Origin: an uncultured Actinomycetes bacterium
GTDB lineage: Bacteria > Actinomycetota > Actinomycetes > Nanopelagicales > Nanopelagicaceae
NCBI GenBank assembly: GCA_903871555.1
Contig: CAIQHM010000036.1
Coordinates: 1-34,780, forward strand
Direction: 5' to 3'
DNA length: 34,780 nucleotides
Of this stretch, positions 1 through 10,957 are shown piece by piece. The notes beneath the pieces are model-generated. The model saw only the letters and a list, made by a program, of their open reading frames with translations. It was not told the origin of the DNA and made no database searches. The translations under genes and the position numbers were made by a program. Each line of letters starts with the position of its first letter. Position 1 is the stretch's first letter.

Positions 1-1
1 A

Positions 2-511
2 ACTCTTCGAAATCTACTTGTCCGTCAACCTTCACGAATGAAGATATTGGCAGGCAAATTTATTGCGATGAAATTATTTGCTTTGGTGATGGTTCTATTT
101 GCAGGAGCGCTAAGTATTGCGATTTCTTACGCCCTTTCTGGGCGCGCAAAAGTTGATACAACAGCTTGGGGAACCTCGGCGGCGATGCATCTGCTCTTTG
201 AAAGCACCCTAAATATCTTTATCTCAACTCTCAGTTTTGGGGCATTCGGCATGATTCTTGGGCTCTTGTTGCGATCACCGATAAGCGCAATAGCGGTGGG
301 CGTTCTTTGGAACTTAATCCTCGAAAATATTTTGGCCGCATTGATAAATAGCACTGCCAAGTGGTTGCCAGGCATTAACTTTGCCAATATTGGCGAAGGT
401 GGGAATATAAATCTAAGTTACAAACATTCGTTGGCTGTAACGATTGGCTATTTACTAATAAGCGGCACTCTTGCTGCAATTTTATTTAAAAGGCGAGATG
501 TCGCAAATTAG
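2..511 (+). CDS. Membrane protein, probable ABC-2 type transporter permease, 5'-truncated by the window edge
   Basis: The reading frame stays open upstream of the listed ATG at 38 to the window edge (TLRNLLVRQPSRMKILAGKFIAMK...). Several hydrophobic segments; the pattern resembles ABC-2 permease C-terminal halves. Family call is by resemblance only. Confidence 0.5.
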   Translation, partial: TLRNLLVRQPSRMKILAGKFIAMKLFALVMVLFAGALSIAISYALSGRAKVDTTAWGTSAAMHLLFESTLNIFISTLSFGAFGMILGLLLRSPISAIAVGVLWNLILENILAALINSTAKWLPGINFANIGEGGNINLSYKHSLAVTIGYLLISGTLAAILFKRRDVAN

Positions 512-566
512 CGACACAGCCTCATAATTTCCGCTTATTCACAGCATCAACCTTTATCCTTGGCTG

Positions 567-1775
567 ATGTCAAAGAAAATTACAAGCGCGCTAATTGTGC
601 TGGGAATTTCTTTAACAACATTTAGCACTGATATTTCGCAGGCGAAAACACCAAAGCCGACTCTGGCGCAGATTGATGCGGCAAAGAAAGAAGAAGCGGC
701 AAAAGCTGAAGCGGCAAAGAAAGCGGCAGCAGTCCTTAATTCTGCAACCAAGACTCTCAATCAATTAACTGCGATTGCAGATTCTGCACAAGTTGCTTAT
801 AACAAGGCGCTTAAAGAGTTAGCAATTGCTAAGGCAAATGCGAAAGCCGCTGCCGATCATGCTGCCAAGACACAAGCTGAAGTTGGCAAGGCCACTCGAG
901 TAATTGGAAAGATGGCATCTAATGCCTACAAACTTGGTGGCGACTTCACAAATATTAATGCGCTGTTGAGCGCGAATGGCCCACAAGATTTAATTGATCA
1001 ATTAACAACGCTAGATAAAATTGGAAACACAAACACAGTTGCACTCAAGCGATTCAAGGCAGCAGAAGCTGCAGCAAAGATTGCAAAGATCGAAGCCGAC
1101 CGAACTAAAGCTGCGCAAGAATCAGCGACAGCAAAAGTTGCTGCAGCAAAGAAAATCGCGGATGATGCAAAGGCTGCACAACAAAAAGAAGTAGCCAAAT
1201 TGCGTTCGGTTCAAAACAAACTTGCCGCTGAACTTTCAAAAGCTAAGAACTTCCGAGTAACGCTTGAACAACAACGCCAACTTGCCTTGCTCGAGGAAGC
1301 AAATGCAGTTACGGCTACCAAAACTCCAAATCAATTTAAAGTTTGGCCAAATAAAGGTTTCACCGGCCGTTCTACAATTCGATCAACTGAAGCAATTAGA
1401 ACAAACGCAGTTGCATTTGCTAAGAAGCAAGTTCAGGCACGCAAGCCATATATTTGGGGAGCTCAAGGTCCAAATGCTTTCGATTGTTCTGGTCTGGTTT
1501 ATGCGGCATATAAAGATGCGGGCTTGGGATATCCGCAGTGGGGTCGCTTAAATGCTGCGCTCTATTTTGTGGCAACAAAGCGAGTTGCATTCAATGATTT
1601 AGTCCCTGGTGATTTACTTTTCTATTCATATGATGGATCGGTTCAAAATATTCACCACATAACTATCTATGCTGGAAATGGCATGATGTGGGAAGCAAAC
1701 TCACGCAAAGTTGGCTTGATTTACTCGAATATGTACAGCATTAAGGGCTTAATGCCATCTGGCGGCCGAGTCTAA
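567..1775 (+). CDS. Secreted NlpC/P60 peptidoglycan endopeptidase with N-terminal Ala/Lys-rich coiled coil (RipA-like)
   Basis: N-terminal signal peptide, long coiled coil, C-terminal FDCSGLVYAAYK and IHHITIYAGNGMMWEA motifs typical of NlpC/P60. Confidence 0.85.
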   Translation: MSKKITSALIVLGISLTTFSTDISQAKTPKPTLAQIDAAKKEEAAKAEAAKKAAAVLNSATKTLNQLTAIADSAQVAYNKALKELAIAKANAKAAADHAAKTQAEVGKATRVIGKMASNAYKLGGDFTNINALLSANGPQDLIDQLTTLDKIGNTNTVALKRFKAAEAAAKIAKIEADRTKAAQESATAKVAAAKKIADDAKAAQQKEVAKLRSVQNKLAAELSKAKNFRVTLEQQRQLALLEEANAVTATKTPNQFKVWPNKGFTGRSTIRSTEAIRTNAVAFAKKQVQARKPYIWGAQGPNAFDCSGLVYAAYKDAGLGYPQWGRLNAALYFVATKRVAFNDLVPGDLLFYSYDGSVQNIHHITIYAGNGMMWEANSRKVGLIYSNMYSIKGLMPSGGRV

Positions 1776-1787
1776 AAGTTTTATAGA

Positions 1788-2780
1788 GTGCTCCATGTGA
1801 GCGCCAAAACCCCAGCACTACTTGAACTGCGACAAGCAGTTCGCTTTTGGTTTGAAAAATTAGAGCCAAATTCAAAGGTGTGTGTGGGCGTTTCAGGCGG
1901 CGCTGATTCTTTAGCTTTAGCAGTCGCGGCAAAGCTTGAAGCAAATAACTTCAACATCGATTTAATTGCAGTAATTGTTGATCATGGGCTGCAGGAACAA
2001 TCAGCAGAAGTTGCTTCGCTTACTGCGAAGAAATTAAAAGTAATTGGTTATGAAGATATTTTTATCGGTAAAGCTAATGTGCAATTAGTTGATGGGCTTG
2101 AAGCCTCTGCCAGACGAGCCCGGTATAAAGTTTTTGAACAAGCGATGGAAACTTTTAGCGCTACGACTTTTCTACTTGGCCACACTAAAAACGATCAAGC
2201 CGAAGGCGTTCTATTAGGACTTGCTCGGGGATCTGGAACTAAATCACTTTCTGGAATGCAAGAAGTCACTGGCTCATATGTCAGACCATTTTTAAATATC
2301 AATCGAAGTACTACGGAAGCGGCTTGTATCGAAGCTGGTATTGAATATTGGAACGATCCGCATAATTTGAGTTCTGAATTTTCAAGAGTTCGAGTTCGTC
2401 AAAACATCTTGCCGCTAATTGAGAGAGAGATTGGACCTGGAATTATTGATGCGCTCTCACGTTCAGCAAAAATTCTGCGCGAGGATGCCAGCGCTCTAGA
2501 TGAATGGGCTGATTCAGTTTTTGCCCAAATTAATCCGACTGATATCGAAATCTCGACCTTGGCCATTCTTCCAATTGCGGTCCGAAGCAGGGTATTGCGA
2601 AAGGCGATTTATGCGGCAGGTGCGCCAGCCGGCAGTATTTCGGCCTCACATCTGGAACCAATTGAGGCTTATGTGAGCGATTGGCGTGGTCAGGGCCACA
2701 CATCTCTCCCTGGTGGTGTGAAGGTTTGCCGAATTTCGGGCAGACTTTCGCTCTTGCAGCAGGATCCTATTCAGCCATAA
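1788..2780 (+). CDS. tilS: tRNA(Ile)-lysidine synthase
   Basis: GTG start; VGVSGGADSLALA PP-loop, GHTKNDQAEGVLLGLARGSG; upstream of hpt-ftsH as in Actinobacteria. Confidence 0.93.
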   Translation: MLHVSAKTPALLELRQAVRFWFEKLEPNSKVCVGVSGGADSLALAVAAKLEANNFNIDLIAVIVDHGLQEQSAEVASLTAKKLKVIGYEDIFIGKANVQLVDGLEASARRARYKVFEQAMETFSATTFLLGHTKNDQAEGVLLGLARGSGTKSLSGMQEVTGSYVRPFLNINRSTTEAACIEAGIEYWNDPHNLSSEFSRVRVRQNILPLIEREIGPGIIDALSRSAKILREDASALDEWADSVFAQINPTDIEISTLAILPIAVRSRVLRKAIYAAGAPAGSISASHLEPIEAYVSDWRGQGHTSLPGGVKVCRISGRLSLLQQDPIQP

Positions 2781-2801
2781 AAGTAGAGAGAGAATCGCCT
2801 C

Positions 2802-3353
2802 GTGGATTTAGCAACAACCGGAACAGATATTGAACGCGTAATTGTTACTGAAGAACAAATTCGTGCGCGCCTTAAAGAATTAGCACAACAAGTTGAAAAA
2901 GATTATGAAGGTAAGGACCTGCTTTTAATTGGTGTGCTTAAAGGTGCTGTCATGACAATGGCGGATTTAGCTCGTTCTTTGCAACGTCATATTGAAATGG
3001 ATTGGATGGCAGTTTCTTCATATGGCTCTGGAACTAAATCAAGTGGCGTTGTTCGAATTCTTAAAGATTTGGATCGCGACATAACGGGGCGCGAAGTTGT
3101 AATCGTTGAAGATATTGTTGATACCGGGCTAACACTTGGTTGGTTAAAGGCAAACCTGGAATCTCGTGGTGCAAAGAGCGTTGAAATCTTGACTTTGCTC
3201 CGCAAACCAGAAGCAGCAAAAGTTGAAGTTGATGTTAAGTATGTTGGCTTTGATATTCCGACTGAATTCGTTGTCGGGTATGGACTTGATTTTGATGAAA
3301 AATATCGCAACCTTGATTTCATTGGTGTACTAGCAAAGCATATGTATTCATGA
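2802..3353 (+). CDS. hpt: Hypoxanthine phosphoribosyltransferase
   Basis: GTG start; PRPP motif VVIVEDIVDTGLTL, LLIGVLKGAVMTMADLAR. Confidence 0.93.
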   Translation: MDLATTGTDIERVIVTEEQIRARLKELAQQVEKDYEGKDLLLIGVLKGAVMTMADLARSLQRHIEMDWMAVSSYGSGTKSSGVVRILKDLDRDITGREVVIVEDIVDTGLTLGWLKANLESRGAKSVEILTLLRKPEAAKVEVDVKYVGFDIPTEFVVGYGLDFDEKYRNLDFIGVLAKHMYS

Positions 3354-5404
3354 CCGAGAAGGATTCAAAAAAGAAAGTTGAACCTAAAACAAAGAAGAAG
3401 ATTAAATTCTCAAAGGCACGCCTGCGTAAGACTTTGCGTGGTCCGCTCTTCTGGATTATTTTATCTTTAATTCTAGTTAGCTTCTTCGGGCAACTCTCTT
3501 CAAGCGGCGATAAATTCACAAAGGTTGAAACTTCTACGATTCTGGCAGCGATATCTGCAAATAAGGTTGATTCCGCGCTCGTAATTGATCGTGATCAGAA
3601 AATCGAAGTTATTTTAAAATCTGGAAATTTTGTTAAAGGATCTAAGAAACTTTATGCCTCATTTGTTTCTGGTGAAGAACCCCAAATAATTGAACTCTTA
3701 ACAAGTAACCCACCTCCAAAGAAGTGGGATGTGAAGGTTCCGACTCAGTCATTCTTGATGTCGCTATTCCTAAGTTTCGCACCACTTCTATTAATTGGTT
3801 TCCTATTGCTTCTCTTTATGGGAAATGCCCAAGGCGGAAATAAAGTTTTCTCTTTTGGGAAATCAAAGGCAAAACTGCAGACAAAAGAGATGCCGAAGAA
3901 TACTTTCGCGGATGTTGCGGGAGCAGATGAAGCGGTAGCAGAATTAATTGAAATCAAAGACTTTCTCGCTTCGCCACAAAAGTATCAAGATATTGGCGCC
4001 AAGATTCCAAAAGGTGTTCTGCTTTATGGGCCGCCAGGAACCGGTAAAACCTTATTAGCTCGTGCGGTAGCGGGAGAAGCTAACGTACCGTTCTATTCAA
4101 TTTCTGGCTCTGAATTTGTTGAAATGTTCGTAGGTGTAGGTGCTTCACGCGTTCGTGATTTATTCGCTCAAGCGAAAGCAAACGCGCCCGCAATTATCTT
4201 TGTTGATGAAATTGATGCGGTTGGTCGTCAACGTGGTGCTGGACTCGGCGGCGGACACGATGAACGCGAACAGACTCTCAATCAGTTACTTGTCGAGATG
4301 GATGGCTTTGAAGCAAACGGCCAAGTTATCTTAATTGCAGCGACTAACCGTCCTGATGTTTTAGACCCAGCGCTCTTGCGCCCCGGAAGATTTGATCGAC
4401 AAATTCCAGTTGATCGTCCTGATTTAAAAGGTCGGGCTGCGATTCTTGCGGTTCATGCAAAGAACAAACCAATTGCAAAATCAGTTAAGTTAGCGGACTT
4501 TGCGAAACGCACACCAGGCTTTACCGGAGCCGATCTAGCAAATGTATTAAATGAAGCCGCGCTGCTGACTGCTAGGGAAAATGCAAAGGTAATTACAAAC
4601 GCTGCGCTAGATGAAGCAATCGATCGCGTGATGGCCGGGCCACAACGCAAGACAAGATTGATGACCGAGGAAGAGCGCCGAATTACTGCGTATCACGAAG
4701 GTGGCCATGCTCTTGTTGCGCATGCACTTCCACATACCGATCCAGTTCATAAAATTACAATCATGCCGCGCGGTCGCGCACTTGGTTACACAATGATTTT
4801 GCCCGAAGAGGATCGATATGCAACGACTCGAAATCAAATGCTTGATCAACTGGCATATTCATTAGGTGGTCGCGCAGCAGAAGAGTTAATTTTCCATGAC
4901 CCAACAACGGGTGCCTCAAATGATATTGAGAAGGCCACAAACTTGGCTCGCGCAATGGTTACGCAATATGGAATGACTGAACGTATCGGCGCAATCAAAT
5001 TAGGTATCAGCGAAGGTGAACCTTTCCTTGGTCGCAATTATGGGCACCAACGTGATTACTCCGAAGAGGTAGCTGGAATAATTGACTCAGAAATTCGCGT
5101 ATTAATTGAGAGCGCTCATCAAGAAGCCTATGAAATTCTCGTTGCCAACCGAGATATTCTCGATGATTTAGTAGAAGTCTTGTTGGAAAAAGAGACGCTT
5201 CTTAAAGATGAGATTGAACTTATTTTCAAGAAAGTTAGATTGGTATCACGTCGTCCCGCTTGGACGGGTTCTGATAATCGCAAACCAAGTGCTCAACCAC
5301 CAGTTGCACTTTCACCTGCGAAACCGCAAGCACCAGTAATTGAGGAAGAAGAAGAGAAAGTTATTCGCAAGCCAAGAAAGAAAGCAACACCACCAAGTGA
5401 ATGA
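3350..5404 (+). CDS. ftsH: ATP-dependent zinc metalloprotease FtsH
   Basis: Two N-terminal TM segments, GPPGTGKT Walker [33 protein letters not shown] zinc motif. 4-bp overlap with hpt. Confidence 0.97.
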   Translation: MTEKDSKKKVEPKTKKKIKFSKARLRKTLRGPLFWIILSLILVSFFGQLSSSGDKFTKVETSTILAAISANKVDSALVIDRDQKIEVILKSGNFVKGSKKLYASFVSGEEPQIIELLTSNPPPKKWDVKVPTQSFLMSLFLSFAPLLLIGFLLLLFMGNAQGGNKVFSFGKSKAKLQTKEMPKNTFADVAGADEAVAELIEIKDFLASPQKYQDIGAKIPKGVLLYGPPGTGKTLLARAVAGEANVPFYSISGSEFVEMFVGVGASRVRDLFAQAKANAPAIIFVDEIDAVGRQRGAGLGGGHDEREQTLNQLLVEMDGFEANGQVILIAATNRPDVLDPALLRPGRFDRQIPVDRPDLKGRAAILAVHAKNKPIAKSVKLADFAKRTPGFTGADLANVLNEAALLTARENAKVITNAALDEAIDRVMAGPQRKTRLMTEEERRITAYHEGGHALVAHALPHTDPVHKITIMPRGRALGYTMILPEEDRYATTRNQMLDQLAYSLGGRAAEELIFHDPTTGASNDIEKATNLARAMVTQYGMTERIGAIKLGISEGEPFLGRNYGHQRDYSEEVAGIIDSEIRVLIESAHQEAYEILVANRDILDDLVEVLLEKETLLKDEIELIFKKVRLVSRRPAWTGSDNRKPSAQPPVALSPAKPQAPVIEEEEEKVIRKPRKKATPPSE

Positions 5405-6020
5405 AATAACTCCGATTTCGATGGGGCCCCACGATGGTGGCGCGAAAGGTGAGTTTGATCAAGCGCGTGCAGAAAAAGCAGTAACTGAATTGCTCTTAGC
5501 TATCGGCGAGGATCCAAATCGCGATGGTCTGCGTGATACTCCAGCACGGGTTGCAAGAGCGCTAAAAGAAAACTTCGCGGGTCTGTGGCAGAAACCAGAA
5601 GAAGTTCTTTCTACAACCTTTGACATCGGACATAGAGAACTAGTGATCGTTCGCGACATTGAAGTTTTTTCACATTGTGAACATCACTTAACGCCGTTCC
5701 ATGGCGTTGCCCATATTGGGTATATCCCAGGAGAACGTGGACAAATCACTGGCCTGTCAAAGTTAGCAAGACTTGTAGATATGTATGCCAAACGACCTCA
5801 AGTTCAAGAACGGTTAACATCTCAAATAGCCGATGCGATGGTCGAAGTTTTAAATCCTGCGGGGGTAATTGTTGTAATCGATTGCGAGCATTTATGTATG
5901 TCAATGCGCGGGGTTCGTAAATCTGAAGCGAGAACAATTACTAGTGCAGTTCGCGGGCAATTGAGAGATCCTGCAACTCGCGCCGAGGCCATGAGCCTTA
6001 TTACTTCAAATAATCGATAA
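5397..6020 (+). CDS. folE: GTP cyclohydrolase I
   Basis: [56 protein letters not shown]. The ORF track starts at 5340 inside ftsH; the in-frame GTG at 5397 (VNEITPIS) or ATG at 5421 is a more plausible start. Confidence 0.92.
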   Translation: MNEITPISMGPHDGGAKGEFDQARAEKAVTELLLAIGEDPNRDGLRDTPARVARALKENFAGLWQKPEEVLSTTFDIGHRELVIVRDIEVFSHCEHHLTPFHGVAHIGYIPGERGQITGLSKLARLVDMYAKRPQVQERLTSQIADAMVEVLNPAGVIVVIDCEHLCMSMRGVRKSEARTITSAVRGQLRDPATRAEAMSLITSNNR

Positions 6021-6024
6021 CACA

Positions 6025-6825
6025 ATGCATGAGCGCACTCTCGTAATGGGAATCTTAAATGTGACTCCAGATTCATTTGCAGATGGCGGAAGACACTTTG
6101 ACTTTGCCTCCGCAATAACTAGAGCGAAAATAATGATTGAAGAGGGCGTGGATATTATCGATGTTGGGGGTGAATCAACTCGCCCTGGCGCTGATCGCAT
6201 AAGTGAAGAGACTGAACGAGACCGCGTGATACCAGTGATAACAGAGCTCGCCGAACTTGGGATAACACTTAGCATTGACACAACTCGTTCCGATATTGCA
6301 AAAGCTGCAATCGCTGCTGGTGCAACTATTGTTAACGATGTAAGTGGCGGATTAGCCGATCCAAAGATGGCAAAAGTTATTGCCAGCAACTCAGCGATTC
6401 AATATGTAGTTATGCATTGGCGTGGACATTCGAAAGATATGCAGAAAGCAGCGCAATATAAGAATGTTGTAAGTGAAGTTAAAGAGGAGTTAGATGATCG
6501 CGTCATTGAGCTAACTAAATCTGGAATTTTGCCGGAACAAATAATCTTGGATCCAGGAATTGGGTTTGCGAAAAGCACTGAACATAATTGGGAGTTGCTA
6601 AAAAATATTGATCGCTTGCAGCTTCTCGGCTTTCCAATTCTTGTAGGGGCATCACGTAAACGATTCTTGGGTGATTTGCTAGGTGCTAGATCAGCCGACG
6701 ATCGCGAATTTGCATCTATTGCATTAACCACATATTTAGCGAAGGCTGGTGCTTGGGGAGTTAGAACGCATTCAGTAAAACCCCATCGCGATGCAATTGC
6801 TGTTGTCGAGGAGATGCGAAAATGA
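6025..6825 (+). CDS. folP: Dihydropteroate synthase
   Basis: MGILNVTPDSFADGG, IDVGGESTRPGA, LDPGIGFAKS, VGASRKRFLG. Confidence 0.96.
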   Translation: MHERTLVMGILNVTPDSFADGGRHFDFASAITRAKIMIEEGVDIIDVGGESTRPGADRISEETERDRVIPVITELAELGITLSIDTTRSDIAKAAIAAGATIVNDVSGGLADPKMAKVIASNSAIQYVVMHWRGHSKDMQKAAQYKNVVSEVKEELDDRVIELTKSGILPEQIILDPGIGFAKSTEHNWELLKNIDRLQLLGFPILVGASRKRFLGDLLGARSADDREFASIALTTYLAKAGAWGVRTHSVKPHRDAIAVVEEMRK

Positions 6826-7184
6826 GCGACAAGATTTCATTGACTGGAATTTCTGCCTCTGGTTTTCATGGTGTGTTTCCAGAGGAGCGGCGCGATGGCC
6901 AAATATTTATTGTTGATCTAGAACTCTTTGCCAACTTGGCACCCGCTGGCGAATCCGATGATCTAACTAAGACAGTTAACTATGCAAGCGTTGCTGCCGC
7001 GGTAGTTGAAGAGATAACGGGTGAACCGCTTTCGCTAATCGAAGCCCTTGCCAATCGCATTAGCCAAAGAGTTCTTGGCGATTACCCTTTAATTGACTCA
7101 ATCTTGGTAACTGTTCATAAACCAGATGCGCCAGTTGGAATTAACTTTAAAGATATTTCAGTAACGATTGAACGCCGCAGATGA
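6822..7184 (+). CDS. folB: Dihydroneopterin aldolase
   Basis: ISASGFHGVFPEERRDGQIFIVDLEL; ATGA overlap with folP; folate operon context. Confidence 0.93.
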   Translation: MSDKISLTGISASGFHGVFPEERRDGQIFIVDLELFANLAPAGESDDLTKTVNYASVAAAVVEEITGEPLSLIEALANRISQRVLGDYPLIDSILVTVHKPDAPVGINFKDISVTIERRR

Positions 7185-7627
7185 AGGTAGTAATTGCACT
7201 TGGGTCTAACTTAGGCGACCGCGAATTAAACATTGATAGCGCAGTTGCAGAACTGGCAAAAGTTATTGAAGTTACACACCTCTCAACAAATTATGAAACC
7301 GATCCTGTGGGCGGACCGGCTCAGCCTAAATATTTAAATGCAGTACTAATTGGGAAGTCACAGTTAGATCCGCACGATTTATTAATTGCGATGCTAGAAA
7401 TAGAGAATCGACTTGGCAGAACAAGAGAAGTTCATTGGGGACCTCGCACTATTGACTTAGATTTAATTGTTGCAGGCAGCGAAATTGTTAAGACCGAGGT
7501 ACTAGAACTTCCACATCCAAGGGCGCATGAGCGCACTTTTGTACTAGAACCTTGGCTTGAAATTGATCCAAACGCTCAAATTCCTGGCCGCGGTTTAGCA
7601 AAAGTTATTTTGGAGAGTTTGGAATAA
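7181..7627 (+). CDS. folK: 2-amino-4-hydroxy-6-hydroxymethyldihydropteridine diphosphokinase
   Basis: ALGSNLGDRELN, RLGRTREVHWGPRTIDLDLI, PHPRAHERTFVLEPW; ATGA overlap with folB. Confidence 0.95.
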   Translation: MKVVIALGSNLGDRELNIDSAVAELAKVIEVTHLSTNYETDPVGGPAQPKYLNAVLIGKSQLDPHDLLIAMLEIENRLGRTREVHWGPRTIDLDLIVAGSEIVKTEVLELPHPRAHERTFVLEPWLEIDPNAQIPGRGLAKVILESLE

Positions 7628-7675
7628 GGGTTGTAACCTTGGTTCACGAGCCCGGTACCCGGAAAGGACTGGAGC

Positions 7676-8473
7676 ATGAATCTGAAGCTAAATCATCCAG
7701 TCGCCTTTGTTCCGACCATGGGCGCTCTTCATGCTGGGCATGAATCCTTAATTAGAATTGCTAAATCACTTGAAAATGAAGTTGTTGTAAGTATTTTTGT
7801 AAATCCACTGCAATTTGAGAACCCAGATGATTTTACAAATTACCCAAAAACGCTAGAGGTTGATACGAAAGTTGCAGAAAAAAGTGGTGCAACTTTTGTT
7901 TGGGCACCAATATTTGAAGAGATATATCCAAGTGATCCAGAAATAATTTCAGCCGGGGCAATCGGAAATCTCTTTGAAGGCGTGCATAGATTCGGTCATT
8001 TCGATGGTGTATTAACTGTTGTGAAGCGGCTCTTTGATTTAGTACAACCAAAATTTGCAGTTTTTGGCGAGAAAGATTTCCAGCAGCTATTTCTAATTAA
8101 AGAGATGGTTCAACGCTTGCAATTGCCGATTGAGATTATTGCCGCCCCAACAGTTCGTGAGCCAAACGGTGTCGCGATGTCCTCCAGAAATTCTCGATTG
8201 TCAGTTACAGAACGAGATCAGGCTTCTGGAATCTACTCTGCATTAAAAGTAGCTGCAGAGGTGAAAGAGATCGATCGTGCCCGAGCGATATTGGCTAAAG
8301 ATTTGCATTCAATTCCAGGATTTCTTCTAGATTATGCCGAGATAATCGATGAAGATACTTTCGAATTAGCTACAGATACGACGGTTAATTCTCGTGCGAT
8401 TGTTGCTGGGTGGATAAATGGTCTGCGATTGCTAGACAATATAGCCATGTCGAATAAGGTTACGACCAAATGA
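7676..8473 (+). CDS. panC: Pantothenate synthetase (short N-terminus)
   Basis: VAFVPTMGALHAGHESL, VSIFVNPLQFENPDDFTNYPKT, FGEKDFQQLFLIKEMV, AMSSRNSRL. Confidence 0.95.
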   Translation: MNLKLNHPVAFVPTMGALHAGHESLIRIAKSLENEVVVSIFVNPLQFENPDDFTNYPKTLEVDTKVAEKSGATFVWAPIFEEIYPSDPEIISAGAIGNLFEGVHRFGHFDGVLTVVKRLFDLVQPKFAVFGEKDFQQLFLIKEMVQRLQLPIEIIAAPTVREPNGVAMSSRNSRLSVTERDQASGIYSALKVAAEVKEIDRARAILAKDLHSIPGFLLDYAEIIDEDTFELATDTTVNSRAIVAGWINGLRLLDNIAMSNKVTTK

Positions 8474-10077
8474 AATTACTCGCAGGAAAACCAGGTTGGA
8501 CTGTAACCGCCGATGTAATCGTTATCGGTTCGGGAGTTGCAGGGCTAACTACGGCGCTAAATTTACGTTCAAGCAATTTATCGGTACTACTAGTTACAAA
8601 AGCAAAGATTGATGAAGGATCTACGAAATGGGCGCAAGGCGGAATCGCTGCAGCACTTGGACCTGGTGATACACCAGATCAACATAAGAAAGATACTTTG
8701 ATTGCCGGTGCTGGTTTATGTGACACTGAAGCAGTAAATGTTTTAGTTACCGAAGGCCCAGAGGCGGTTCGTAAATTAATTGCACGGGGCGCAGTATTTG
8801 ATAAATCTGAGTCTGGTGAAATTGCACTTACGCGCGAAGGCGGACATCTACGTAACCGTATTTTGCATGCTGGTGGTGATGCAACAGGAGCGGAAGTATC
8901 TCGGGCGCTTTTAGCTGCTGTACATGATGACGAAGGTATTGAAGTTATAGAAAATGCACTTGCGATTGATGTTTTAAAAACTGATGAAGGTTCAGTTTGT
9001 GGCGTCTCACTTCACGTTATTGGTGCTGGCAGTCGTGATGGAGTAGGCCGCGCACTTGCTCGTGCAGTTGTAATCGCAACAGGCGGACTCGGTCAGGTTT
9101 ATGCGCAAACAACGAATCCTTCAGTTTCAACCGGCGATGGCGTGGCGCTTGCACTTCGGGCAGGTGCAGAGATTGCTGATGTTGAATTTATACAGTTTCA
9201 TCCAACAGTCTTATGGCGCGATGATAGTTTGAGTGGGCAACAACCACTTATTAGCGAAGCAGTACGTGGTGAAGGCGCAACTCTTGTTAACGATAAAGGC
9301 GTTCACTTTATGGCAGATAAACATCCACAAGGTGATTTAGCTCCGCGCGATATTGTTGCAATCGAAATCTTTAAACAGATGAAAGAGAGTAATTCACCGC
9401 ATGTCTGGCTAGATACAACCAAAGTTAAAGATTTTCCGGAGAGATTTCCAACCATTTTTGCTTCATGCATTGAAAATGGCATTGATCCAAGAAAACAGAT
9501 GATTCCGGTTTCACCAGCATCACATTATTCATCCGGTGGGGTAAAGGTTGACTTACTAGGAAGAACATCTATCTCTGGGCTTTATGCTTGCGGTGAAACA
9601 GCTTGCACTGGTGCGCACGGTGCGAACAGATTAGCTTCCAACTCTCTGCTTGAAGGTTTGGTATTTGGCACCAGAATTTCAAGTGATATCGCAGAGAATA
9701 TTGCAGAGCAAGGAACACCAAGTGAGAAGCCCACGAGTGATTTCCTATTAAATCCAGCGATCAAAATGACCTTACAACTCGCAATGAGCCAAGGTGCGGG
9801 CGTTATGAGAAGTGCCCAATCACTTAAAGAGACTCTTCTTACCTTGGATCAATTAGCAACTCGTACAAGTGATGCGCCTTGTATCGAAGCTTGGGAAGTC
9901 TCCAATCTATTTTTGCTTGCCACCGCAATTGCTCGGGCCGCACTAGAACGTGAAGAAACCCGAGGATCTCATTGGCGAAGTGATTTTCCTGAAACAAGCA
10001 AAGACTGGGTAAAGCGGATTGTGCAAAATTATGATTCCAAGGGCAAGTGGAGTTCTAAATTGGAAGCGGTGAAGTAA
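8470..10077 (+). CDS. nadB: L-aspartate oxidase
   Basis: FAD motif VIVIGSGVAGLTTALNL, KWAQGGIAAAL, EFIQFHPTV, ACGETACTGAHGANRLASNSLLEGLVFG. Confidence 0.95.
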   Translation: MKLLAGKPGWTVTADVIVIGSGVAGLTTALNLRSSNLSVLLVTKAKIDEGSTKWAQGGIAAALGPGDTPDQHKKDTLIAGAGLCDTEAVNVLVTEGPEAVRKLIARGAVFDKSESGEIALTREGGHLRNRILHAGGDATGAEVSRALLAAVHDDEGIEVIENALAIDVLKTDEGSVCGVSLHVIGAGSRDGVGRALARAVVIATGGLGQVYAQTTNPSVSTGDGVALALRAGAEIADVEFIQFHPTVLWRDDSLSGQQPLISEAVRGEGATLVNDKGVHFMADKHPQGDLAPRDIVAIEIFKQMKESNSPHVWLDTTKVKDFPERFPTIFASCIENGIDPRKQMIPVSPASHYSSGGVKVDLLGRTSISGLYACGETACTGAHGANRLASNSLLEGLVFGTRISSDIAENIAEQGTPSEKPTSDFLLNPAIKMTLQLAMSQGAGVMRSAQSLKETLLTLDQLATRTSDAPCIEAWEVSNLFLLATAIARAALEREETRGSHWRSDFPETSKDWVKRIVQNYDSKGKWSSKLEAVK

Positions 10078-10955
10078 TGACACTAAGCAAATCGTTAATT
10101 GAACTCATAAATAGCGTTGGCTTGAGCGTAGAAAATATTGAGAAATTGGCTCGCACCGCAATTGATGAAGATTTGGATGGGGCGACAGATGTAACTTCTG
10201 TTGCGACTATCCCTGAAGAACAATTCGCTGTTGCGCAATTTCAAAATCGAAATTCGGGTGTGATAGCAGGGATTCCAATTCTCTGCGCTGTACTTGAAGT
10301 TTGCGGAGTTACTGATTACAAAATTGCGCACAATGATGGTGAATTTGTACCCGCAAATTCCTTAATACTTTCAGCACGAGGAAAGACCCACGCGCTACTT
10401 TTAGCGGAACGAAGTGCCTTAAACTTTTTAGGTCACCTAAGTGGAATTGCAACAATTACGCGATCTTGGGTTGATGCAGTTGCTGGTACAAATGTTGCGA
10501 TTAGAGATACTCGTAAAACAACTCCAGGGTTACGCGAATTAGAGAAATATGCAGTTCGCGCCGGTGGCGGTGTTAATCATCGCTTTTCATTGGCCGATGC
10601 CGCGCTTATTAAAGACAACCACGTTCTTGCTGCTGGTGGCGTTGTCGAAGCTTATAAATTAGTCAAAACTAAGTTTCCAGATTTGCCGGTCGAGGTCGAG
10701 GTCGATTCACTCCAACAATTACATGAAGTAATAGAAGCTGGTGCGCAATTTATATTGCTCGACAATATGTCTATTGCAGAATGTCGCGCAGCAGTTGAAA
10801 TTGTTGCCGGGCGAGCAAAGTTAGAAGCATCGGGCGGACTTATTATAAATAATGCACATGCATATGCCGAAACCGGAGTCGATTATCTAGCAGTTGGTGC
10901 ACTTACGCATTCTGCGCCAGTTTTAGATATCGGATTAGATTTGAGAATGGAGTAG
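10077..10955 (+). CDS. nadC: Nicotinate-nucleotide pyrophosphorylase (carboxylating)
   Basis: RDTRKTTPGLRELEKYAVRAGGGVNHRF, IKDNHVLAAGG, EVEVDSLQQL, LDNMS; overlaps nadB by 1 nt. Confidence 0.96.
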   Translation: MTLSKSLIELINSVGLSVENIEKLARTAIDEDLDGATDVTSVATIPEEQFAVAQFQNRNSGVIAGIPILCAVLEVCGVTDYKIAHNDGEFVPANSLILSARGKTHALLLAERSALNFLGHLSGIATITRSWVDAVAGTNVAIRDTRKTTPGLRELEKYAVRAGGGVNHRFSLADAALIKDNHVLAAGGVVEAYKLVKTKFPDLPVEVEVDSLQQLHEVIEAGAQFILLDNMSIAECRAAVEIVAGRAKLEASGGLIINNAHAYAETGVDYLAVGALTHSAPVLDIGLDLRME

Positions 10956-10957
10956 TT

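Noticed and set aside
998-1198. Ala-rich antisense ORFs within the NlpC/P60 coiled-coil region (also 554-760)
   Set aside because: Arise from reading Ala/Lys repeats backwards; no start signals.
5340-5396. N-terminal extension of FolE inside ftsH
   Set aside because: [19 protein letters not shown] is the out-of-frame reading of the FtsH tail; GTG 5397 is a better start.
7676-8473. panC as a truncated pseudogene
   Set aside because: Active-site motifs are intact and the frame is open from start to nadB overlap; only a variable N-terminal helix is missing.
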